From Streptomyces sp. NBC_00414 (lineage in GTDB: Bacteria > Actinomycetota > Actinomycetes > Streptomycetales > Streptomycetaceae): a stretch of 64,000 nucleotides of DNA. The notes beneath the pieces are model-generated. The model had not been told where the DNA came from. It saw only the letters and a program-made list of their open reading frames with translations, and made no database searches. Below are positions 14,667 to 26,018 of the stretch, piece after piece. How positions within the stretch are numbered: position 1 is the first letter of the stretch; each line of letters begins with the position of its first letter. Position numbers and translations under genes: made by a program. The DNA lies in assembly GCF_036038375.1 (NCBI RefSeq), contig NZ_CP107935.1, forward strand, positions 6,758,001-6,822,000. Reading direction: 5' to 3'.

Positions 14667-15953
14667 GTGGCACGCATCGGTGACGGCGGCGATCTGCTCA
14701 AGTGCTCGTTCTGTGGCAAGAGCCAGAAGCAGGTCAAGAAGCTCATCGCAGGCCCTGGTGTGTACATCTGCGACGAGTGCATCGATCTCTGCAACGAGAT
14801 CATCGAGGAAGAGCTCGCGGAAACGAGCGAGGTGCGATGGGAAGAACTTCCCAAGCCTCGCGAGATCTACGAATTCCTCGAGGGGTACGTCGTAGGCCAG
14901 GAGTCCGCCAAGAAGGCCCTCTCGGTCGCGGTGTACAACCACTACAAGCGGGTCCAGGCCGGCGAGAACAGCGCGGGTCAGAACCGCGAGGACGCCATCG
15001 AGTTGGCGAAGTCCAACATCCTGCTGCTCGGCCCCACGGGCTCGGGCAAGACGCTGCTGGCGCAGACACTGGCCCGCATGCTGAACGTCCCGTTCGCCAT
15101 CGCGGACGCGACGGCGCTGACGGAGGCGGGCTACGTCGGCGAGGACGTCGAGAACATTCTGCTGAAGCTGATCCAGGCAGCGGACTACGACGTCAAGAAG
15201 GCCGAGACCGGCATCATCTACATCGACGAGATCGACAAGGTGGCTCGTAAGAGCGAGAACCCGTCGATCACGCGCGACGTGTCGGGCGAGGGCGTCCAGC
15301 AGGCTCTGCTCAAGATCCTGGAGGGCACCACGGCCTCCGTGCCTCCGCAGGGCGGGCGCAAGCACCCCCACCAGGAGTTCATCCAGATCGACACGACGAA
15401 CGTCCTGTTCATCGTGGGCGGCGCCTTCGCGGGCCTGGAGAAGCTCGTCGAGTCCCGTGCGGGTGCCAAGGGCATCGGCTTCGGCGCGACGATCCGCTCC
15501 AAGAAGGAACTTGAGGCGAAGGACCGCTTCGAGGACGTCATGCCCGAGGACCTGGTGAAGTTCGGCATGATCCCCGAGTTCATCGGCCGCCTCCCGGTCA
15601 TCACGTCGGTCCACAACCTCGACCGCGAGGCACTCCTCCAGATCCTGGTGGAGCCGCGCAACGCGCTGGTGAAGCAGTACCAGCGCCTCTTCGAACTGGA
15701 CGGCGTGGAGCTGGACTTCGAGCGTGAGGCCCTTGAGGCCATCGCCGACCAGGCCATCCTCCGCCAGACCGGCGCGCGCGGCCTGCGCGCCATCATGGAA
15801 GAGGTCCTGCAGGCGGTGATGTACGAGGTCCCGTCCCGCAAGGACGTGGCCCGCGTCGTCATCACCTCGGAGGTCGTCCGCTCGAACGTGAACCCGACCC
15901 TCATCCCGCGCGACGCGCGGGGCCGGGGCCCGGGGGAGCAGAAGACCGCGTAA
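14667..15953 (+). CDS. clpX: ATP-dependent Clp protease ATP-binding subunit ClpX
   Basis: AAA+ unfoldase that feeds substrates to ClpP. The 428-residue protein has the N-terminal zinc-binding domain with Cys13/Cys16 and Cys35/Cys38, Walker A GPTGSGKT at 122-129, the pore-loop segment GYVGEDVE near 152, Walker B IIYIDEID near 185 and the sensor/box VII region SITRDVSGEGVQQALLK. The IGF loop region for ClpP docking appears as GIGFGAT. GTG at 14667 follows GAAGGGGAAG. Terminates at a strong hairpin shared with the convergent gene. Confidence 0.98.
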   Translation: MARIGDGGDLLKCSFCGKSQKQVKKLIAGPGVYICDECIDLCNEIIEEELAETSEVRWEELPKPREIYEFLEGYVVGQESAKKALSVAVYNHYKRVQAGENSAGQNREDAIELAKSNILLLGPTGSGKTLLAQTLARMLNVPFAIADATALTEAGYVGEDVENILLKLIQAADYDVKKAETGIIYIDEIDKVARKSENPSITRDVSGEGVQQALLKILEGTTASVPPQGGRKHPHQEFIQIDTTNVLFIVGGAFAGLEKLVESRAGAKGIGFGATIRSKKELEAKDRFEDVMPEDLVKFGMIPEFIGRLPVITSVHNLDREALLQILVEPRNALVKQYQRLFELDGVELDFEREALEAIADQAILRQTGARGLRAIMEEVLQAVMYEVPSRKDVARVVITSEVVRSNVNPTLIPRDARGRGPGEQKTA

Positions 15954-15978
15954 GCGGGCGCGCACAGCGGCAAGTTAT

Positions 15979-16015
15979 GGCGAAGGGCCCCGGTCACCGA
16001 CCGGGGCCCTTCGCC
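15979..16015. terminator. Bidirectional terminator clpX / convergent gene
   Basis: Perfect 17-bp stem (15979-15995 with 15999-16015), 3-nt loop, between convergent stop codons at 15953 and 16031. Confidence 0.9.
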
Positions 16016-16030
16016 GTGACTACGCGTCGC

Positions 16031-16972
16031 TCACAGCTTGACGCGGACTTCCTTGCGGAACTTGGCCGTCAGTTCCGCGGCCGCCTGCAGGTCGGCGCCC
16101 TTGCCCGCCATGGCGTTGGCCATGTCGATGTTGATGATGACGCCGAGCGTGCTGTGGTCGCCCCAGATGCACACCGGCATGCTGATCGAGGACGGACCGG
16201 TAGCCGCGTCACCCGTGGCGTCCTCGTTCGTGATCTTGGTTTCCTGGCACTTCAGGACCGCGCCGTCGAGGCCGCTGGGCGAGTAGCTCTTGGGGCTGCC
16301 GACGACCTGGCCCTCGTCCTTCTCCTTCTCGGCGCCTTCCTTCATGTCGACGAACATGGCGTCGACGACCTTCTCCGGGTCGTCGATCTCGCCGTACACG
16401 CCCATGAACTGGATCATCTGCAGAGCCAGCGGGTTGTTCTCGTCCCCGGCCTGGTATCCCGCGTTGACGTCCTTGGCGCCCTTGACGCCGTGCTTCTCGG
16501 CCTTCTTGATGTCGCTCTCGTCGAAGCCGCCGCTGTCGGCCTCTTTGCTCTTCTTGTACTCGGTGAGCACCGTCGCCGGAGTCGTCAGCTTGTGGGGGCC
16601 GTCGTCCGCGACGTCCGCGGAGCCGCCGTTGCTGCCGCCGATGATGAAGTACGCGCCCACCGCGATCGCGGCCACGACCGCCACCGCGCCGACGATGAGG
16701 CCCGTCTTCTTCTTGCCCCCGCCGGGAGCCGGCGGCATCGGGGCGCCGTAGGGGGCGCCGGGCGGCTGCTGGCTGTAGCCGGGCTGCTGCGGCGGGACTC
16801 CGGGAGGGGCCTGCTGGGGGTACCCGTAGCCGGGCTGCGGCGGGGGAGCCTGCTGCGGGTAGCCGTAGCCGGGCTGGGGGGCCTGCGGCTGCTGGCCGTA
16901 AGGACCCGGCTGACCGTACGGTCCGGGCTGCTGAGGCTGCCCGCCGTACGGGCCCGGCTGGTTGTAGCTCAT
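16031..16972 (-). CDS. Membrane-anchored protein with Pro/Gln/Gly/Tyr-rich cytoplasmic tail
   Basis: 313 residues. The first ~85 are low-complexity repeats of the type PGYGYPQQAPP and GPYGQ, then KKK and one transmembrane helix (about 91-112), then an extracytoplasmic domain of about 200 residues with two cysteines (in LKCQET and MPVCIWG) that could form a disulfide. The extracellular part ends in a conserved-looking MANAMAGKGADLQAAAELTAKF segment. GGAGGGG precedes the ATG. This architecture is common in actinobacterial surface proteins of unknown function; no catalytic motif is visible. Confidence 0.75.
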   Translation of the reverse strand: MSYNQPGPYGGQPQQPGPYGQPGPYGQQPQAPQPGYGYPQQAPPPQPGYGYPQQAPPGVPPQQPGYSQQPPGAPYGAPMPPAPGGGKKKTGLIVGAVAVVAAIAVGAYFIIGGSNGGSADVADDGPHKLTTPATVLTEYKKSKEADSGGFDESDIKKAEKHGVKGAKDVNAGYQAGDENNPLALQMIQFMGVYGEIDDPEKVVDAMFVDMKEGAEKEKDEGQVVGSPKSYSPSGLDGAVLKCQETKITNEDATGDAATGPSSISMPVCIWGDHSTLGVIINIDMANAMAGKGADLQAAAELTAKFRKEVRVKL

Positions 16973-17095
16973 CCTGGGTTCCCCTCCAGATACTTATGTG
17001 TTCCGAACATCCTCACCCAGGGCGGGGACGGCCGAGGCGCCGGGGGCCGCACCGTTACCAATTAATCGAGTTTCGGAGCAAGCCTGTGACACCTC

Positions 17096-17101
17096 TAAAC
17101 T
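17096..17101 (+). promoter_or_regulatory. -10 of a probable leaderless valS transcript
   Basis: TAAACT, 6 nt, then the GTG at 17108; no ribosome-binding site. The stretch TAAACTGGGTGGGTG is almost identical to TAGACTGGGTGTGTG before folC. Confidence 0.6.
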
Positions 17102-17107
17102 GGGTGG

Positions 17108-19738
<2,631 letters not shown>

Positions 19739-19749
19739 GTGTTGTTCTT

Positions 19750-19784
19750 GAGGGCCCCGGGACCGTGGTGGTCCCGGGGCCCTC
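19750..19784 (+). terminator. valS terminator hairpin
   Basis: Perfect 15-bp stem (19750-19764 with 19770-19784), loop GTGGT, 11 nt after the stop codon. Confidence 0.88.
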
Positions 19785-19823
19785 GGGCGTTCGTCGTCGG
19801 CTGCGGGCCGGTGGGGGCCGTTC

Positions 19824-19939
19824 GCGCAGTTCCCCGCGCCCCTGAAAACCGGCCGGGTTGTGTCTGCGGGCCGGTGATGGCTTGTCGCGCCGTTCCCTGC
19901 GCCCCTGAAGGCGAAAGACTGCGCCGTTCCCCGCGCCCC
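19824..19939. repeat. Three consecutive copies of the dispersed element (reverse orientation)
   Basis: GCGCAGTTCCCCGCGCCCC at 19824-19842, a variant CGCGCCGTTCCCTGCGCCCC at 19886-19905, and GCGCCGTTCCCCGCGCCCC at 19921-19939, spaced by short unique sequence, in the valS-folC gap. Confidence 0.8.
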
Positions 19940-20016
19940 TGAAGGGAAAAGACTGCGCCCTTTCTCGTGTGCCTGGATGGGTCGTGCCCTGGCACGGGGG
20001 GTGGGGTGGGGCTCCG

Positions 20017-20022
20017 TAGACT
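20017..20022 (+). promoter_or_regulatory. -10 of a probable leaderless folC transcript
   Basis: TAGACT ends 6 nt before the GTG at 20029; no ribosome-binding site is present. Confidence 0.6.
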
Positions 20023-20028
20023 GGGTGT

Positions 20029-21534
20029 GTGAGTGAGCTTCCGCAGGACAGCAGTGGGTCCGATCCGTTCGATGCGATCGTCGAGGCCGAGACGGAGCGC
20101 GACCCCGACCTCGCCGTGATCGAGGCCGGCAGCCGCACCTTGCGCACGCAGGGCCCGGCGCCGCAGTCCGACATTCCCGGGCGCCCGGACGACCCGGAGG
20201 CCGACAAGGCGCTGCGCGAGGTCGAGACCGAGCTGGCCTCGCGGTGGGGCGAGACCAAGCTGGAGCCCTCCGTGGACCGGATCTCCGCGCTCATGGACGT
20301 GCTCGGGGAGCCGCAGCGCGCGTACCCCTCGATCCACATCACGGGGACCAACGGCAAGACGTCGACGGCCCGCATGATCGAGGCCCTGCTCGGTGCCTTC
20401 GAACTGCGCACCGGGCGGTACACCTCGCCGCACGTCCAGTCGATCACCGAGCGGATCAGCCTGGACGGGGAGGCGATCCCGGCCGAGCGGTTCGTGGAGA
20501 CGTACCGGGACATCCAGCCGTACGTCGAGATGGTCGACGCCGGTCAGGAGTTCCGCCTCTCGTTCTTCGAGGTGCTCACGGGCATGGCGTACGCGGCCTT
20601 CGCGGACGCGCCCGTCGACGTGGCCGTCGTGGAGGTCGGGATGGGCGGCAGCTGGGACGCCACCAACGTGATCGACGGGGACGTCGCCGTGGTGACCCCC
20701 ATCGACCTGGACCACACGGACCGGCTCGGTAACACCCCGGGGGAGATCGCCAAGGAGAAGGCCGGGATCGTCAAGCAGGGCGCCACGGTCATCCTGGCCC
20801 AGCAGCCCGTCGACGCCGCGCAGGTGCTGCTCAAGAAGGCCGTCGAGGTCGATGCGACCGTGGCCCGCGAAGGGCTTGAGTTCGGTGTGATCAGCCGGCA
20901 GGTCGCGGTCGGCGGGCAGCTGCTGACGCTCCGCGGTCTCGGCGGGGAGTACGAGGCGGTGTACATCCCGCTGCACGGCGCCTACCAGGCGCACAACGCG
21001 GCGGTGGCGCTCGCCGCCGTGGAGGCGTTCTTCGGCGTCGGGTCCCAGCGGCCCGAGGCGCTCGACATCGACACGGTCCGCAAGGCCTTCGCGTCGGTCG
21101 CCTCGCCGGGCCGGCTGGAGATCGTGCGCAAGTCGCCGACCGTCGTGCTGGACGCCGCGCACAACCCGGCGGGCGCCCGCGCGACCGCCGAGGCGGTTCA
21201 GGAGGTCTTCGACTTCAGCCGGCTCATCGGCGTCGTCGGGTCGAGCGGCGACAAGAACGTACGAGGGCTGCTTGAAGCCTTCGAGCCGATCTTCACGGAG
21301 GTCGTCGTGACGCAGAACTCCAGCCACCGCGCGATGGACGTGGACGAGCTGGCCGGGATCGCCGTCGAGGTGTTCGGGGACGACCGCGTGCAGGTCGAGC
21401 CCCGGCTGGACGACGCTCTGGAGGCCGCGATCACGCTGGCCGAGGAAGAGGCCGAGTACGCGGGCGGCGGCGTCCTCGTCACCGGCTCCGTCATCACGGT
21501 CGGCGAGGCCCGGCTGCTGCTGGGAAGGGGCTGA
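20029..21534 (+). CDS. folC: Folylpolyglutamate synthase / dihydrofolate synthase
   Basis: Mur-ligase-type enzyme adding glutamate to folates (and to dihydropteroate in bifunctional members). 501 residues. The P-loop ITGTNGKTSTARMIEALL is near 104-121, followed by TSPHVQSITERI, the metal-site LDHTDRLGNTPGEIAKEKAGI and DAAHNPAGARATAEAV. The N-terminal extension of about 60-70 acidic residues before the family start is longer than usual and looks disordered. GTG at 20029 directly follows a -10 element. Three nt downstream begins a small membrane protein gene. Confidence 0.95.
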   Translation: MSELPQDSSGSDPFDAIVEAETERDPDLAVIEAGSRTLRTQGPAPQSDIPGRPDDPEADKALREVETELASRWGETKLEPSVDRISALMDVLGEPQRAYPSIHITGTNGKTSTARMIEALLGAFELRTGRYTSPHVQSITERISLDGEAIPAERFVETYRDIQPYVEMVDAGQEFRLSFFEVLTGMAYAAFADAPVDVAVVEVGMGGSWDATNVIDGDVAVVTPIDLDHTDRLGNTPGEIAKEKAGIVKQGATVILAQQPVDAAQVLLKKAVEVDATVAREGLEFGVISRQVAVGGQLLTLRGLGGEYEAVYIPLHGAYQAHNAAVALAAVEAFFGVGSQRPEALDIDTVRKAFASVASPGRLEIVRKSPTVVLDAAHNPAGARATAEAVQEVFDFSRLIGVVGSSGDKNVRGLLEAFEPIFTEVVVTQNSSHRAMDVDELAGIAVEVFGDDRVQVEPRLDDALEAAITLAEEEAEYAGGGVLVTGSVITVGEARLLLGRG

Positions 21535-21537
21535 GCC

Positions 21538-21882
21538 GTGCGGACGCTCTGTGCTTCGACGCTGATCGGTGAGTTCTTCGTGATCGGGTTCGCCGGACTC
21601 GTGGCGATGAAGGACCCCGATCTGTCCATGGCCACGGTCTGGACGGTGTGCGGGATCGCGATGGTGCTGTGTCTGCTCCTGTGCGGGATGATCACGCGCC
21701 CGGGAGGTGTCCAGCTGGGCTGGGGGCTGCAGGTCCTGCTGATCGCGAGCGGGTTCGTGGTGCCGGTGATGTTCTTCCTCGGGGCGGTTTTCGCCGCGCT
21801 GTGGTGGGCGTCGGTGCACTACGGGCGGAAGGTGGAGGAGGCGAAGGCGCGGTTCGCCGCGCAGGCGGGGGCGGGTGGGTAG
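21538..21882 (+). CDS. Four-helix membrane protein, DUF4233-like
   Basis: 114 residues with four hydrophobic segments (about 5-22, 30-52, 61-78 and 80-95) and a basic tail. The pattern RTLCASTLIGEFFVIGFAGLVA followed by a variable middle and a VPVMFFLGAVFAALWW ending fits the DUF4233 family that sits after folC in actinobacteria. The GTG at 21538 lies 3 nt after the folC stop, so the two are translationally coupled. Function unknown. Confidence 0.78.
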   Translation: MRTLCASTLIGEFFVIGFAGLVAMKDPDLSMATVWTVCGIAMVLCLLLCGMITRPGGVQLGWGLQVLLIASGFVVPVMFFLGAVFAALWWASVHYGRKVEEAKARFAAQAGAGG

Positions 21883-21983
21883 TTCGGGGTTCCGTCCTTT
21901 CCTCGGGGTGGCCCCGGGCCCCTTTGTCCTCAGGCGCCGGACAGGCTTTGTTGCTGCGGGTGCGGGTCCGGTGGGGGCGGGTC

Positions 21984-22098
21984 GCGCAGTTCCCCGCGCC
22001 CCTGAAAGGCCCCTCCGGGGCCGCGGCTGCGTCTGCCGAGTGCGGTGCGTCGGCGGGTGCGGACCGTCTTGGGTCGCCCGCGCAGTTCCCCGCGCCCC
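21984..22098. repeat. Two dispersed element copies (reverse orientation)
   Basis: GCGCAGTTCCCCGCGCCCC at 21984-22002 and again at 22080-22098, each followed by TGAA and preceded by a GC-rich spacer. Confidence 0.85.
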
Positions 22099-22172
22099 TG
22101 AAGGCGGGGCTGCGCCCCTGCCTTTCACCCCGGGTGGCGTGACGTGCGGCTCGGCGGCGCGCTTGCTCTCAA

Positions 22173-22305
22173 GCCCGTCCGGCGTTTGAGGACGAGCGGC
22201 AAGCCGGGGCTGCGCCGCTGTCTTCCAGCCTGTCCGGTGTTTGAGGACGAGCGCGTCAGCGCGTAAGGGGACGAGCGCGTAAGGGGGCCAGGGGGCGCAG
22301 CCCCC
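22173..22305. repeat. Two TTTGAGGACGAGCG elements and a palindromic hairpin
   Basis: CGGCGTTTGAGGACGAGCG at about 22180-22198 and a variant with CGGTG at about 22235-22253, followed by GGGGGCGCAGCCCCC at 22291-22305. Same modules as at 1635-1744. Confidence 0.75.
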
Positions 22306-22365
22306 TGGGAACACGCCCTGTAGCCTCGTCATCCGCACATTCGTGACCCTGAAGGAGCCACCACC

Positions 22366-22779
22366 GTGAGCCAGCGCACCCTCGTCCTTCTCAAGCCCGA
22401 CGCGGTCCGTCGTGGCCTGACCGGCGAGATCATCAGCCGAATCGAGCGCAAGGCCGGCTGGCAGATCACCGCGCTGGAGCTGCGCACACTGGACCAGGAG
22501 ACGCTGGAGCAGCACTACGGCGAGCACAAGGGCAAGCCCTTCTACGAGCCGCTGGTCGACTTCATGGCCTCGGGCCCGATCGTGGCGCTGGTCGTCGAGG
22601 GCGAGCGTGTCATCGAGGGCGTACGGGCGCTCGCGGGTCCGACCGACCCGATCGCCGCCGCCCCCGGCTCCATCCGTGGTGACTTCGGTGTGATCGTCCG
22701 GGAGAACCTGATCCACGCCTCGGACTCCGAGGAGTCCTCCGAGCGCGAGCTGAAGATCTTCTTCCCCGGTCTGGCGTAA
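22366..22779 (+). CDS. ndk: Nucleoside diphosphate kinase
   Basis: Transfers gamma-phosphate between nucleoside tri- and diphosphates through a phosphohistidine. 137 residues, family length. TLVLLKPDAVRRG gives the N-terminal signature and the active His117 lies in NLIHASDS. GTG at 22366 has AAGGAG 9-10 nt upstream. Monocistronic by spacing; the mre operon starts 355 nt later. Confidence 0.98.
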   Translation: MSQRTLVLLKPDAVRRGLTGEIISRIERKAGWQITALELRTLDQETLEQHYGEHKGKPFYEPLVDFMASGPIVALVVEGERVIEGVRALAGPTDPIAAAPGSIRGDFGVIVRENLIHASDSEESSERELKIFFPGLA

Positions 22780-23134
22780 CCACCGGGCCGCAGCGCCCGC
22801 GGGCCGTGGTGTCTGCGGGCCGTGGTGAAAATCTTGTGAAACGAAAATCTCCTGAAGACGTGTCAGGCAGGTAGCGTCTGACCTGCGGCCCGCACACAAT
22901 GGGGCGCACAATGAGGGCCGTCTGCGGGCATATGCGTGCCGATCGGGGGAACGCGTTCCCCCGATGGCCCGTCTCCACAAGCGAGGCGGCGCGTCATCTG
23001 CTGACAATGGCGAAGACCCTCGCGCAGTGTTCGTGCAGGCGAGACTACGATGGAAGCCTTCACGTCACAGCGCTCACCCTCGCCATCCTGAAAAGCCATC
23101 AAAAGCTCCACTTGGGAAGGCCAGACGAATCCTG
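22780..23134. other. Long leader/promoter region of mreB
   Basis: 355 bp. Contains nested inverted repeats around 22862-22886 (GTCAG/CTGAC and GCAGGT/ACCTGC) overlapping a TAGCGT -10 candidate at 22872-22877, and AT-richer sequence at 22829-22850. No gene is evident. An in-frame extension of mreB into this stretch (from 22964) lacks family similarity. Confidence 0.5.
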
Positions 23135-24166
23135 ATGGGGAACTCAATGTCGTTCATCGGCCGTGACATGGCTGTCGACCTCGGGACCGCCAACACGCTG
23201 GTGTACGTCAGGGGTCGCGGGATCGTACTCAACGAGCCGTCCGTCGTCGCGATCAACACCAACACCGGTGGCATCCTCGCGGTCGGCGCGGAAGCGAAGA
23301 AGATGATCGGGCGGACGCCGGGCAACATCGTTGCCGTGCGCCCGCTGAAGGACGGTGTCATCGCCGACTTCGAGATCACCGAGCGCATGCTCCGCTACTT
23401 CATTCTGAAGATCCACAAGCGGCGCTACCTTGCCCGTCCTCGCGTCGTCGTCTGCGTGCCCTCGGGCATCACGGGCGTCGAGCGCCGTGCCGTCATCGAG
23501 GCGTCGTCCCAGGCCGGCGCCCGCCAGGTGCACATCATCGAGGAGCCCATGGCCGCGGCCATCGGCTCCGGCCTGCCGGTCCACGAGGCCACGGGCAACA
23601 TGGTGGTGGACATCGGCGGCGGTACGACCGAGGTCGCGGTCATCTCGCTCGGCGGAATCGTCACGGCACAGTCCATCCGGGTGGCCGGCGACGAGCTGGA
23701 CAACGCGATCATCCAGCACATCAAGAAGGAGTACTCGCTCCTCCTCGGTGAGCGGACGGCCGAACAGATCAAGATCACGATCGGTTCCGCGTACGACCTC
23801 GACAATGACGAACACACCGAAATCCGCGGCCGGGACCTGGTCTCCGGCCTTCCCAAGACCGTCGTGATCTCGGCGGCCGAAGTCCGCAAGGCGATCGAGG
23901 AACCGGTCAACTCGATCGTCGACGCCGTCAAGACCACCCTCGACAAGTGCCCGCCGGAGCTGTCCGGCGACGTCATGGACCGCGGGATCGTCCTCACCGG
24001 TGGCGGCGCCCTGCTGCGCGGCCTCGACGAGCGGCTGCGCCGCGAGACGGGCATGCCGATCCATATCGCCGAGGACCCGCTGGACAGCGTGGCGCTCGGT
24101 GCCGGCAAGTGCGTGGAGGAATTCGAGGCGCTCCAGCAGGTCCTGGACGCCCAGCCGCGCAGATGA
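23135..24166 (+). CDS. mreB: Rod shape-determining protein MreB
   Basis: Actin-like cytoskeletal ATPase. 343 residues. Phosphate-1 motif DLGTANTLVYV near the N-terminus, PSGITGVERRAV, phosphate-2 DIGGGTTEVAV and adenosine motif LTGGGALLRGL are intact. ATG at 23135 gives MGNSMSFIGRDM, the N-terminus expected for streptomycete MreB. In streptomycetes MreB serves mainly the spore wall and sporulation septa. First gene of mreB-mreC-mreD-pbp2-rodA; a hairpin separates it from mreC. Confidence 0.98.
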   Translation: MGNSMSFIGRDMAVDLGTANTLVYVRGRGIVLNEPSVVAINTNTGGILAVGAEAKKMIGRTPGNIVAVRPLKDGVIADFEITERMLRYFILKIHKRRYLARPRVVVCVPSGITGVERRAVIEASSQAGARQVHIIEEPMAAAIGSGLPVHEATGNMVVDIGGGTTEVAVISLGGIVTAQSIRVAGDELDNAIIQHIKKEYSLLLGERTAEQIKITIGSAYDLDNDEHTEIRGRDLVSGLPKTVVISAAEVRKAIEEPVNSIVDAVKTTLDKCPPELSGDVMDRGIVLTGGGALLRGLDERLRRETGMPIHIAEDPLDSVALGAGKCVEEFEALQQVLDAQPRR

Positions 24167-24181
24167 CGTAACTCTTCGATT

Positions 24182-24215
24182 CCGCCGTACGAGATGATCC
24201 CTTCTCGTACGGCGG
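24182..24215 (+). terminator. Hairpin between mreB and mreC
   Basis: 13-bp perfect stem CCGCCGTACGAGA / TCTCGTACGGCGG with an 8-nt loop, 15 nt after the mreB stop. Inside an otherwise tight cluster it probably terminates part of the transcripts and raises mreB over mreC, or protects the mreB mRNA end. Confidence 0.7.
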
Positions 24216-24387
24216 ATCGTTGATATTGAGGCATAAGCTCCCCCATAACACCCGCGGGTTCCGCCCGACGGGGCGCCGATCGGGTGCTCCGGGGTTTCTT
24301 CGGGGTTTCCAGGGTTCTTCCGGACCCTCGGGATCCTGTTGGGTGAGCCATACATGAATCCCGACGAGGAAGGCACGGCCGTCGCAC

Positions 24388-25332
24388 GTGAGGGACACAC
24401 GAGAGAGCCGGCTGCTCCTGGTGCTGCTGATCGCCATCGCGTTCGCCTTGATCACGGTGGACATCCGCGGGGGTGAGGACTCGCCGGTCGACGGTGCCCG
24501 CCGCGGCGCCGCCACGGTGTTCGGCCCGATCGAGGACGGGGTGTCGACCGCCGTCGACCCCGTCGGCAACGCGATCCAGGCCGTGAAGGACTCCGGCAGC
24601 CGTCACGACCGCATCGCCCAACTGGAGCGCGACAACGCCGGGTTGAAGGCGAAACTGGGCAGCGACGACCGCAACCGCAGCCGCAGCGCGCAGCTCGACA
24701 AGATGCTCAAGACGGCAGGCGCCGGGCAGTACGGCATCAAGGGCGCCGAGGTCATCGCCATAGGAGCGGCCCAGGGCTTCTCCTGGACCGTCACCATCGA
24801 CGTCGGCGCGAACGACGGCATCAAGCGCGACATGACCGTCCTCAACGGGGACGGACTGGTCGGGCGCGTCACCACCGTGGGCCCCGGTACCGCCACCGTG
24901 CTCCTCGCCAACGACCCCGACTTCACCGTGGGTACGCGCATGGAGTCCACCGACGAGCTGGGCTTCGCCTCGGGACAGGGCGACCGCCCGCTGCGCGTGG
25001 AGCTGCTCAACGGCAAGGCCAAGATCAAGAAGGGCGACCGGCTCGTCACCTTCGGCTCCCAGGCCGACAAGCCGTTCGTGCCCGGCGTCCCCGTGGGTCT
25101 GGTCTCCCGCGTCGACCCGTCCGGCGGCGACCTGACCCGCACGATCTACGTCACGCCGTTCGTGTCCTTCTCCAAGCTCGACATCGTCGGTGTCGTCGTC
25201 CAGGCCCCGCGCGAGGATCCGCGCGACGAGGTGCTGCCGCCCAAACCCAAGCCAACGCCCACGCCGACCGTGACCGTGACGGTCACGCCCTCCGCGGACG
25301 CGCCCGCCGACGGCCTGCAGCAAGAGCAGTAG
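24388..25332 (+). CDS. mreC: Cell shape-determining protein MreC
   Basis: Bitopic scaffold of the elongation/spore-wall complex, 314 residues. One transmembrane helix near residues 8-24, a coiled coil at about 75-95 (HDRIAQLERDNAGLKAKL), then the beta-barrel MreC domain (VIAIGAAQGFSWTVTIDVGANDGI, LVGRVTTVGPGTATVLL). The C-tail is Pro/Thr-rich (PKPTPTPTVTVTVTPSAD) and disordered. GTG at 24388; a second possible ATG at 24354 is in another frame. Mre partners MreD, PBP2 and RodA follow directly. Confidence 0.95.
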   Translation: MRDTRESRLLLVLLIAIAFALITVDIRGGEDSPVDGARRGAATVFGPIEDGVSTAVDPVGNAIQAVKDSGSRHDRIAQLERDNAGLKAKLGSDDRNRSRSAQLDKMLKTAGAGQYGIKGAEVIAIGAAQGFSWTVTIDVGANDGIKRDMTVLNGDGLVGRVTTVGPGTATVLLANDPDFTVGTRMESTDELGFASGQGDRPLRVELLNGKAKIKKGDRLVTFGSQADKPFVPGVPVGLVSRVDPSGGDLTRTIYVTPFVSFSKLDIVGVVVQAPREDPRDEVLPPKPKPTPTPTVTVTVTPSADAPADGLQQEQ

Positions 25333-25346
25333 GAGCTGACTTCCCC

Positions 25347-26018
25347 ATGCGCTTCAACCGAATGCTGCTCTCCGTCACACTGGTGATCGTCGCCCTGGTG
25401 ATCCAGGTCAGCGTCCTCGCCCGGCTGCACCTGCCGGGCGCCGTACCGGACCTCCTGCTGCTCACCGTCCTCGGCCTCGCCCTGGTCTACGGCCACGTCG
25501 GAGGCGCCCTCGTGGGCTTCGGCGCGGGCCTGCTCGCCGACCTGGCACCGCCCGCCGACCACGCCGCCGGACGCTACGCCCTCGTGCTCTGCGTCATCGG
25601 CTACCTCGCCGGACTCGCCAAGCCCGACAACGGCCAGCTCAAGTCCGCCACCGGGCCCATGGCCGTGGTGGTGGCCGCCTCGATCGGCTCCACCCTCCTG
25701 TACGCGGGAGTGGGCGCCCTCGTCGGCGACACCGCCGCCCGCCACGTCGGCCTCGGCGGCCTGCTGTTCACCGCCGCCCTGTACGACCTGCTGCTCGCCC
25801 CGTTCGTGGTCCCCGGCATCATGGCCCTGGCACGGCGCGCCGAGAACGATCCGCTCGCCGACGCCGGCGGCTCCGGCAAGTCGACCGACGTCGCCGCGGG
25901 CTGGATCAGCTCCGGCACGGGCCTGCGCATCGGCAGCCAGCGCGGCGGGCTGAGAGTGAAGGCCGCCAAGGCCCGGATGGCCAGGGCGGGACGCATCAAG
26001 GGGGTCAAGCGACTGTGA
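25347..26018 (+). CDS. mreD: Rod shape-determining protein MreD
   Basis: Polytopic membrane partner of MreC, 223 residues with about five hydrophobic segments up to residue 155 and a basic, Gly/Arg-rich cytoplasmic tail of about 55 residues, which is longer than in E. coli. ATG at 25347, 14 nt after mreC. The stop overlaps the GTG of the next gene (GTGA). Confidence 0.93.
   Translation: MRFNRMLLSVTLVIVALVIQVSVLARLHLPGAVPDLLLLTVLGLALVYGHVGGALVGFGAGLLADLAPPADHAAGRYALVLCVIGYLAGLAKPDNGQLKSATGPMAVVVAASIGSTLLYAGVGALVGDTAARHVGLGGLLFTAALYDLLLAPFVVPGIMALARRAENDPLADAGGSGKSTDVAAGWISSGTGLRIGSQRGGLRVKAAKARMARAGRIKGVKRL

Larger units (their letters stand above)
21883..22365. other. Repeat-filled intergenic region before ndk
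   Basis: 483 bp without a gene. It holds two copies of the dispersed element (21984-22002 and 22080-22098), two copies of the TTTGAGGACGAGCG element (22173-22198 and 22228-22254), a degenerate inverted copy near 21925-21948, and the hairpin GGGGGCGCAGCCCCC at 22291-22305. A TAGCCT -10 candidate for ndk is near 22321. Open frames here translate the repeats (for example RAVPRAPE) and are not genes. Confidence 0.75.

Noticed and set aside
21875..22189. 104-codon frame between the DUF4233-like gene and ndk
   Set aside because: It translates the dispersed repeats (RAVPRAPE repeated) and has no independent support.
22838..22864. Possible sigma-E-type promoter upstream of mreB (GAAAC ... GTC)
   Set aside because: Spacing between the two parts does not fit the usual 16-17 nt, so I do not claim it.
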